Below, piece after piece: positions 57,834 through 64,000 of a stretch of 64,000 nucleotides of DNA. Within the stretch, counting starts at the first letter, position 1, and each line of letters starts with the position of its first letter. A program made the translations under genes and the position numbers. The DNA comes from an uncultured Pelagibacteraceae bacterium (GTDB lineage: Bacteria > Pseudomonadota > Alphaproteobacteria > Pelagibacterales > Pelagibacteraceae), in the NCBI GenBank assembly GCA_902561095.1, contig CACEOF010000005.1, positions 18,503 through 82,502 of the forward strand, in the 5' to 3' direction. The notes under the pieces were generated by a model. It was not told where the DNA came from. It saw only the letters and a list, made by a program, of their open reading frames with translations, and did not search any database.

Positions 57834-59692
57834 TGGCAAAGCATAGAACACATTACGAAGATTGTGATATTCTAGTTGTAGGTGGAGGAATGGCAGGAAC
57901 AGGTGCTACTTTTGAAGCAAGGCACTGGGGTAGAGATATGAAAATTGTTTGTGTTGAAAAAGCTAACATTGATAGAAGTGGTGCTGTTGCTCAAGGTCTT
58001 TATGCAATCAATTGTTATATGGGAATGCAGTGGGGTGAAAATCAACCTGAAGATCATGTTAGATACGCAAGAAATGATTTAATGGGAATGGTGAGAGAAG
58101 ATTTAGGATACGATATGGCTCGTCACGTGGACTCTACAGTTCACATGTTTGATGAGTGGGGTCTTCCTATGATGAAGAATGAAGAAACTGGAAGATATCT
58201 TAGAGAGGGTAAGTGGCAGATTATGATACATGGCGAAAGTTATAAGCCAATTGTTGCGGAGGCAGCAAAGAAATCTGCAGATAAAATTTATAACAGAATT
58301 ATGATTACTCATCTTTTAATGGATGAAGCAAAAGAAAATAGGGTGGGTGGTGCCGTTGGATTTAATATGAGAACTGGAGATTTTCATGTCTTTAGAGCAA
58401 AAGCTGTAATTGTTTCAGCAGGGGGTGCATCTCACATATTTAAACCAAGAGCTGTTGGTGAAGGTATGGGCAGAACTTGGTATGCTCCGTGGAGTAATGG
58501 TTCGGCTTATGCATTACCTATTGCTGCTGGAGCTAAAATGACACAAATGGAAAACAGGATAGTGTTGTGCAGATTTAAAGATGGTTATGGCCCAGTTGGT
58601 GCATACTTTTTGCACTTAAAGACTTATACTCAAAATGCTAATGGCGAAAACTACGAAAAAAAATGGTATGATCAAACTAAAGAATTAGTAGGTGAGTACA
58701 TTGACCATCATCCAACACCTACTTGTCTAAGAAACCATGCATTTATTCAAGAAACTATGGCTGGCGGTGGGCCAATTCAAATGGTTACAACAGAAGCTTT
58801 TCAAGATCCACATTTAGAAACTGTAGGCTGGGAAAATTTTTTAGGAATGACAGTGGGTCAAGCCGTAGTTTGGGCATCCCAAAATATTGATCCAAAGTAC
58901 ACAAACCCAGAACTAACAACTTCAGAACCATATGTTATGGGTTCGCATGCTACATGTTCTGGAGCTTGGGTTAGTGGGCCTGAGGATTTATCTCCTCCAG
59001 AATATTTCTGGGGATACAATAGAATGCTTACAATTGATGGTTTATTTGGCGCGGGAGATACAGTCGGTGGAAGTGCACATAAATTTTCTTCTGGATCATT
59101 CACAGAAGGTAGATTAGCTGCAAAAGCTGCTGTTAAATATATTGAGGATAAAAAAGCCGAAGGTTTAAATGTATCAGATAAACAATGTGATGATTTTAAA
59201 GCTAAAGTTTATAAACCCCTTGAAACTTATAAGGTCGCTCAAAATGAAATAACAGGTGGGACAGTATCCCCAAGTTATATTTCTCCAATACAAGGACTTC
59301 AACGTTTACAGAGGATTATGGATGAATATGTTGGTGGTATAGCGACTAACTACATGACTAACGCCAATATGTTAAAAAAAGGTTTAGAGCTTTTGACTTG
59401 GTTAGAGGAAGACCTAGAAAATGTTGGAGCTGAAGATTATCATCAACTTATGAGAGCTTGGGAGCTTAAACACAGAGCTCTTACATCTCAGTGTGTAACA
59501 GAACATACAATGTTTAGAGAAGAAACTAGATGGCCGGGTTATTACTATAGAGGAGATCATATGAAACTTGACGATGAAAACTGGCACTGTTTAACAGTTT
59601 CTAGAAGAGATCCTAAGACAGGTAAATTTAACCTTGAGAAAGTTCCTGTTTACCATATCGTGGATGAGAACGAGAAGAAAAAAGCCTCTTAA
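57833..59692 (+). CDS. aprA: Adenylylsulfate reductase alpha subunit
   Basis: ORF; DILVVGGGMAGTGATFEARHWG, VEKANIDRSGAVAQGLYAINCYMG, FGAGDTVGGSAHKFSSGSFTEGRLAAKAAVKY. Confidence 0.96.
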   Translation: MAKHRTHYEDCDILVVGGGMAGTGATFEARHWGRDMKIVCVEKANIDRSGAVAQGLYAINCYMGMQWGENQPEDHVRYARNDLMGMVREDLGYDMARHVDSTVHMFDEWGLPMMKNEETGRYLREGKWQIMIHGESYKPIVAEAAKKSADKIYNRIMITHLLMDEAKENRVGGAVGFNMRTGDFHVFRAKAVIVSAGGASHIFKPRAVGEGMGRTWYAPWSNGSAYALPIAAGAKMTQMENRIVLCRFKDGYGPVGAYFLHLKTYTQNANGENYEKKWYDQTKELVGEYIDHHPTPTCLRNHAFIQETMAGGGPIQMVTTEAFQDPHLETVGWENFLGMTVGQAVVWASQNIDPKYTNPELTTSEPYVMGSHATCSGAWVSGPEDLSPPEYFWGYNRMLTIDGLFGAGDTVGGSAHKFSSGSFTEGRLAAKAAVKYIEDKKAEGLNVSDKQCDDFKAKVYKPLETYKVAQNEITGGTVSPSYISPIQGLQRLQRIMDEYVGGIATNYMTNANMLKKGLELLTWLEEDLENVGAEDYHQLMRAWELKHRALTSQCVTEHTMFREETRWPGYYYRGDHMKLDDENWHCLTVSRRDPKTGKFNLEKVPVYHIVDENEKKKAS

Positions 59693-59711
59693 AATTAAAA
59701 TACAAATAAAT

Positions 59712-60062
59712 ATGGATATTTTATCTAAAACTGATGATGAAATATATGAATTAGCCAAACCAATTTGGGATAATTTAGTAAAATCATCTAATCTTAAAGA
59801 TTATGGAGGATTTACAAGAGATTTCTCTACTCAGATGCTTTTTGGAGCAAATGAAGTTGAATTAGGTAAACAGTGGGCAAACAATAAATTAATTGTAAAT
59901 TTAAAGGAAACTTTTGAACCTTTTGGATGCTTAAGACGAGGGGATCACGTAACAGTTTTGATAAAACAAACGAACAAAGAGCTACCTGGAGAGTTCTTAG
60001 GTAGATTAGTTCTAGGTGTGGAAGATAATCTTGTCAAAGTTTATGGGGCAACAATTTATTAA
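59712..60062 (+). CDS. Conserved hypothetical protein downstream of aprA
   Basis: ORF 59634..60062, likely start ATG 59712 (MDILSKTDDEIYELAKPIWDNLVKSS); avoids a long overlap with aprA. Confidence 0.7.
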   Translation: MDILSKTDDEIYELAKPIWDNLVKSSNLKDYGGFTRDFSTQMLFGANEVELGKQWANNKLIVNLKETFEPFGCLRRGDHVTVLIKQTNKELPGEFLGRLVLGVEDNLVKVYGATIY

Positions 60063-60127
60063 AAAAAAATTGGCATAAATTAAATAATAATTTGACAAAT
60101 TTTTCAGTGGGTGTAATGACGTAATAA

Positions 60128-60262
60128 ATGCACCTTTCAGAAATAAAAATTTTTAATAAACTCCCCAGATTAAAATCATCATATATTAAAGTAGGTATTT
60201 TAATGAGTTTACTTGCATACTGGGGTGTAATTTTAGTTGGTACTTTTGTTACTTTTAACTAA
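60128..60262 (+). CDS. Unannotated 44-aa single-TM protein
   Basis: Own translation: MHLSEIKIFNKLPRLKSSYIKVGILMSLLAYWGVILVGTFVTFN*; between apr block and TauE gene. Confidence 0.6.
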   Translation: MHLSEIKIFNKLPRLKSSYIKVGILMSLLAYWGVILVGTFVTFN

Positions 60263-60293
60263 GTTATTTTTAAGCCGCATTTTTTAAATTTAT

Positions 60294-61376
60294 ATGGAAG
60301 TCTTTTTACCAATTGCACAAGTATTTGTTAATCCTATAGAAATACTTTTATTAAGTGCAATAGTTGGAGTCTTATCAGGATTATTTGGAGTTGGAGGTGG
60401 GTTTTTAATGACACCTTTTTTGATTTTTTTAGGTATTCCACCTGCTTATGCAGTTGCAAATGAAGCAAATAATATTTTAGCCACATCAGTATCTGGATCA
60501 ACTACATACTATTTAAAAAATATTTTGGATTATAAAATGGGTTTTATAATAGTTATTGGTGGTGCAATTGGAACTACAGTTGGAATTTATACTTTCTCAT
60601 ATTTTAAAGATATTGGAAAAATAGATACTGTAATTTCATTAGCCTATATGTATATTTTAGCAATCATTGGAACCTTGATGCTTGTTGAAAGTTTAAAAGA
60701 AATAGACCAGGCAAAAAGAAATGTTCTAGCAAAAAAAAAGGCACATGTTCATTATTGGATACATGGCCTTCCACTCAGAATGAGATTTCCTAAATCAAAA
60801 TTGTATGAGAGTATTTTTACCCCAATTTTTATAGGACTTATTGTAGGATTTATTGCCGCTATTATGGGAATTGGCGGTGCTTTCATACTAGTACCTGCAA
60901 TGATTTATATAATAAAAATGCCTACTAAATTAGTTCCAGGAACTTCTTTATTTGTAACAATTTTTGTAAGCGTAATAGTCACTTTCTTACATTCGTTTAA
61001 TTATGGATCAATAGATCTACTTTTAGTTTTAATGTTAGTTATAGGCTCAATAATTGGAGTTCAAGTAGGTCAAAAAATTGGTGAGAGAATTGATAGCTCT
61101 GGATTGCGAGCTTTACTTGCAATATTATTATTAATTGTTGGAATAGCTATTGCCTATGACACTTTTTTTGCTAATGAAATTTTAAGTAATGTTCAATCAA
61201 CTAAAAGTAAAAATCTTAACTTTTTTTCAGAATTTATTATCGACTTTTCTAATGAGATGCCATTTTTTTATGGTTTATTCACAATTATGTTTGCTATCGT
61301 TTTAGGAGTTGCTGCAGCATTCATGAGAAAATTTGTATCAAACTTAAAAATAAAACTACTTATTAAAGCTAAATAA
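60294..61376 (+). CDS. TauE/SafE family (putative sulfite/sulfonate exporter)
   Basis: ORF; VGVLSGLFGVGGGFLMTPFLIFLGIPPAYAVANEANNI and second repeat AAIMGIGGAFILVPAMIYIIKMPTKLVPGTSLF. Confidence 0.9.
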   Translation: MEVFLPIAQVFVNPIEILLLSAIVGVLSGLFGVGGGFLMTPFLIFLGIPPAYAVANEANNILATSVSGSTTYYLKNILDYKMGFIIVIGGAIGTTVGIYTFSYFKDIGKIDTVISLAYMYILAIIGTLMLVESLKEIDQAKRNVLAKKKAHVHYWIHGLPLRMRFPKSKLYESIFTPIFIGLIVGFIAAIMGIGGAFILVPAMIYIIKMPTKLVPGTSLFVTIFVSVIVTFLHSFNYGSIDLLLVLMLVIGSIIGVQVGQKIGERIDSSGLRALLAILLLIVGIAIAYDTFFANEILSNVQSTKSKNLNFFSEFIIDFSNEMPFFYGLFTIMFAIVLGVAAAFMRKFVSNLKIKLLIKAK

Positions 61377-62442
61377 TATAATTAATAAATATTTCTATTG
61401 TAACAATCGAAATTAATCCAACTGTTGCCATAGCAACAAAACCTACAAGAAAAGGCTTATAGCCCATATTCTTAACCTCCCTCAAATTCGTTGAGAGACC
61501 TATTGCAGCCATTGCCATTGTTAAAAAAATTTTAGATAAAAATTTTATATTTTCTACTGTACTTAACCAAATTTCATTTTGGTTAACCAAGAATATTTGA
61601 TCACCTAAATTTCTTAAAATTATCATGGCTATAAAACCTAATACAAAGTAAGGGAAAATACTCATAATTGAGTATTTTCTTTGTTTAATTTGACCTCTGG
61701 AATACAGATAGGCAAACAGAGGTATCATAATTATTAAAAATGTATTTCTAATCAATTTAGTTAGTGTTGAAATATTTAAAGTTTCTGGACTATTAAATTG
61801 TTGATCATAAATTAGTCCAGCTGCTGCAACTTGAGCAGTCTCGTGTATAGCAGTACCTAAAAACAAACCGATAAATAATGATTCACCATTAAAATAAAAA
61901 TTAGCAAAGTAAGGGTAAATGAGCATTGAAATAATACCAAACAAAGTAATATTAGCAATTGCATAAGATACTTCATTTTTTTTCGCGTTTATCACAGGAG
62001 CCATTGCCATTATTGCTGTAGTACCACAAACAGTACTGCCAATGGAAATAAGGTAGGACATACGTTTTGGGATTATTATTTTTCTACTTATTAGTTTTAT
62101 AATTAATAAAACACTAACAATACAAATTATTATTAATGGGATTGCTATTTTACCAAATTCTAAAAATGCAAAAGGTTTAAGTTGAATTCCTAAACAAATA
62201 ATACCAAGCTTTAGAATATTTTTTTGAGTAAAATCTAAACCTTTTAAAAAAATTTCCCTGATTTTGAATATATTTCCAAACAACATACCAAATAATATGG
62301 CAATCATTGCTGTAGAAATGGGACTTTTGGTATACCCCATTAGTTCTATTCCAACTATGTTATTTATACCTTGCGATAAAGTGTAAAGAATGAAAGCTAA
62401 AATTATACCAGGTATCAATACCAAGTACTTTTTATACATCAT
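61369..62442 (-). CDS. YeiH/UPF0324 family putative sulfate/sulfite exporter
   Basis: ORF; FTQKNILKLGIICLGIQLKPFAFLEFG, STVCGTTAIMAMAPVI, GTAIHETAQVAAAG. Confidence 0.87.
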   Translation of the reverse strand: MMYKKYLVLIPGIILAFILYTLSQGINNIVGIELMGYTKSPISTAMIAILFGMLFGNIFKIREIFLKGLDFTQKNILKLGIICLGIQLKPFAFLEFGKIAIPLIIICIVSVLLIIKLISRKIIIPKRMSYLISIGSTVCGTTAIMAMAPVINAKKNEVSYAIANITLFGIISMLIYPYFANFYFNGESLFIGLFLGTAIHETAQVAAAGLIYDQQFNSPETLNISTLTKLIRNTFLIIMIPLFAYLYSRGQIKQRKYSIMSIFPYFVLGFIAMIILRNLGDQIFLVNQNEIWLSTVENIKFLSKIFLTMAMAAIGLSTNLREVKNMGYKPFLVGFVAMATVGLISIVTIEIFINYII

Positions 62443-62458
62443 GAAATTAAAAAATTAA

Positions 62459-63628
62459 TTAGGCACTTCTATAAAGTTTTGTCATAACAAATTCTTTATG
62501 GCCTAAAGCTTCAGCACAAGTTAATCGTCCGTTAGCAACTCTTAATGTTGTTTTAATTAATTCATCACCACCTTCTGATAAATTCATTTCTCGTGAAAGT
62601 ATTTTTGATACATCACAATCAATGTGTTCACCCATACTTTTAACTGTTAAAGGATTAGCAGTTAGTTTAATAACTGGTTCAATTGGATTTCCCACAATGT
62701 TTCCTTGTCCAGTTGGGAATAAATGAATATTAAAACCTGCTGCTGCTTGAAGTGTTACGCACTCAGCTGCAGCTGATGAAGTATCCATAAAATACAAACC
62801 TTTTCCTTTAGTTGGTTCTTCAGCAGGTTCTAAAACGTCAATAAATTTACAATTTCCAATTTTTTGAAAGTTTCCAAACGCTTTTTCTTCAATTGTGGTA
62901 AGACCACCAGCAATATTTCCAGCTGTTGGCTGACTTTCAGATAAATCATCTGTAGCTTCCTTCAATATAAAATCATTATATGCATTCCATGTTTTCAAGA
63001 ATTTATCTGAAGCTTCTTTTGTTGCTCCTCTTGTTGCGCAAACCTTTTCAGCACCAGTTAATTCTGAAGTTTCTCCAAAACATAAATGAACACCTAGAGG
63101 TTCCAACTTATCCATTAAATTTCCAACTGTTGGGTTAGACGCCAAACCTGATGTAGTGTCAGACTCTCCACATTTAACTGATATCCATAAATCACTTAGA
63201 GGACATTCTTCTCTTTGTTTTTCAGAAGCCCACATTACAAATTCTTGCGCTTTTTTTGAGGCTTTCATAGTTGTACCAATATCTCCTGTTCTCTCTATAT
63301 GAAATCCTTCAACTGGTTTTCCTGTTTTAGCTATTCCATCAACTATTTTTTTAGTCCATTTAGGTTCAATTCCTATAACAATTACAGCTGCAACATTTGG
63401 GTTACAACCAGTTCCAATCATTGTTCTAAAATGAAGTTCTAGATCAGCACCAAACTGAAGTCTTCCATAAGAATGAGGAAGTGCAATAGTGCCTTTAATA
63501 TTATTTGCTACGGCTTCAGCACATGCATTTGAAATATCATCAACAGGTAGAATAATTACGTGATTCCTTGTACCTGCTCTGCCGTTTTCTCTTTTATAAC
63601 CTAAAAAACTTTTTGGTATTTCCATCAC
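62459..63628 (-). CDS. suyB: UxaA/altronate dehydratase family large subunit, probable (2R)-sulfolactate sulfo-lyase beta subunit
   Basis: [60 protein letters not shown], paired with SuyA-like gene. Confidence 0.83.
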   Translation of the reverse strand: MMEIPKSFLGYKRENGRAGTRNHVIILPVDDISNACAEAVANNIKGTIALPHSYGRLQFGADLELHFRTMIGTGCNPNVAAVIVIGIEPKWTKKIVDGIAKTGKPVEGFHIERTGDIGTTMKASKKAQEFVMWASEKQREECPLSDLWISVKCGESDTTSGLASNPTVGNLMDKLEPLGVHLCFGETSELTGAEKVCATRGATKEASDKFLKTWNAYNDFILKEATDDLSESQPTAGNIAGGLTTIEEKAFGNFQKIGNCKFIDVLEPAEEPTKGKGLYFMDTSSAAAECVTLQAAAGFNIHLFPTGQGNIVGNPIEPVIKLTANPLTVKSMGEHIDCDVSKILSREMNLSEGGDELIKTTLRVANGRLTCAEALGHKEFVMTKLYRSA

Positions 63629-63629
63629 A

Positions 63630-63914
63630 TTACCATTTTTTAGTTTTTACATTGTGAACATGCACATGTTCACCTTTTTTGGTTGATTTCACAACTTTAC
63701 CAATATCATGACCATATTTTAAAATTGTATCACCCTCATCAAGATCAGTCATAGCAATTTTATGACCCAAAGGTATTTCATCTAATGATTGAATATTTAC
63801 TGTGCTATCATCTTCCATTACCCAACAAGAACAATCTTGCTTTGGGGTGATTTTTTCTATCACTACTACGCCGACATTATCTTTTTTGTCATGTATTATT
63901 ATATCTGTAGCCAT
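63630..63914 (-). CDS. suyA: SAF-domain small subunit, probable (2R)-sulfolactate sulfo-lyase alpha subunit
   Basis: [32 protein letters not shown]...[48 protein letters not shown]. Confidence 0.84.
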   Translation of the reverse strand: MATDIIIHDKKDNVGVVVIEKITPKQDCSCWVMEDDSTVNIQSLDEIPLGHKIAMTDLDEGDTILKYGHDIGKVVKSTKKGEHVHVHNVKTKKW

Positions 63915-64000
63915 ATATGGTGTCGATTTGTTTGTTTGAATTTTCCAAAATCTTATATATTAATCGCTAAAATTAACAAACGAATTTTAAGATTATTAAA

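Noticed and set aside
57096-59117. ORFs opposite or out of frame with aprM/aprA (57096..57320, 57872..58057, 58103..58312, 58858..59103, 58932..59117)
   Set aside because: Shadow ORFs within confidently assigned apr genes.
60095-60127. Possible sigma70 promoter (TTGACA at ~60093) upstream of the 44-aa ORF
   Set aside because: A -35-like TTGACA is present but no acceptable -10 box at 16-18 bp; too weak in AT-rich DNA to call.
1-64000. CRISPR arrays, transposases, integrases, prophage, rRNA or tRNA genes
   Set aside because: Looked for spaced direct repeats, transposase-like ORFs and tRNA-like cloverleaf ends; nothing convincing. Only the TPP riboswitch and hairpins were seen as RNA elements.

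Overview
AT-rich, densely packed bacterial chromosome segment. Gene content (dmdA-type DMSP demethylase, TPP riboswitch ahead of a thiV-like symporter, aprBA, many small intergenic gaps, Lys/Ile/Asn-rich proteins) fits a SAR11 / Candidatus Pelagibacter-like alphaproteobacterium; that assignment is inference. Left to right: (i) 1-13.7 kb sugar/polyol/cyclitol catabolism: partial D-3-phosphoglycerate dehydrogenase-like gene, HpcH/HpaI aldolase, ALDH, IolD-like TPP enzyme, Gfo/Idh/MocA oxidoreductase, 2-hydroxyacid dehydrogenase, CUT2-type sugar ABC transporter, rbsD/rbsK-like genes, a rhamnonate-dehydratase-like enolase and a PdxA-like dehydrogenase; (ii) 13.8-24.7 kb TctCBA transporter, SDRs, ROK kinase, CUT1-type sugar ABC transporter, tartrate/isopropylmalate-type dehydrogenase; (iii) 24.7-34 kb pentapeptide-repeat protein, TPP riboswitch-thiV, ABC-2 exporter, dmdA, aceA and a divergent ScfR/RamB-like regulator; (iv) 34-56.5 kb mostly housekeeping genes (ybbAP/tesA, rhlE, rseP, HU, amtB, bcp, recX, cysQ, mnmA, pabBAC, HIT); (v) 56.5-64 kb sulfite/sulfonate block (apr membrane subunit-aprB-aprA, TauE/SafE, YeiH-type exporter, suyB-suyA). 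No rRNA, tRNA, CRISPR, transposon or prophage was seen. The most useful unexplained signals are several short ORFs missed by the supplied ORF track, a transcription terminator inside the tctB reading frame, a 28-bp perfect palindrome between divergent genes, overlapping CATG start codons of ybbA/tesA, a DETD variant helicase motif, and the clustering of sulfite-generating, sulfite-oxidising and sulfite-exporting functions.
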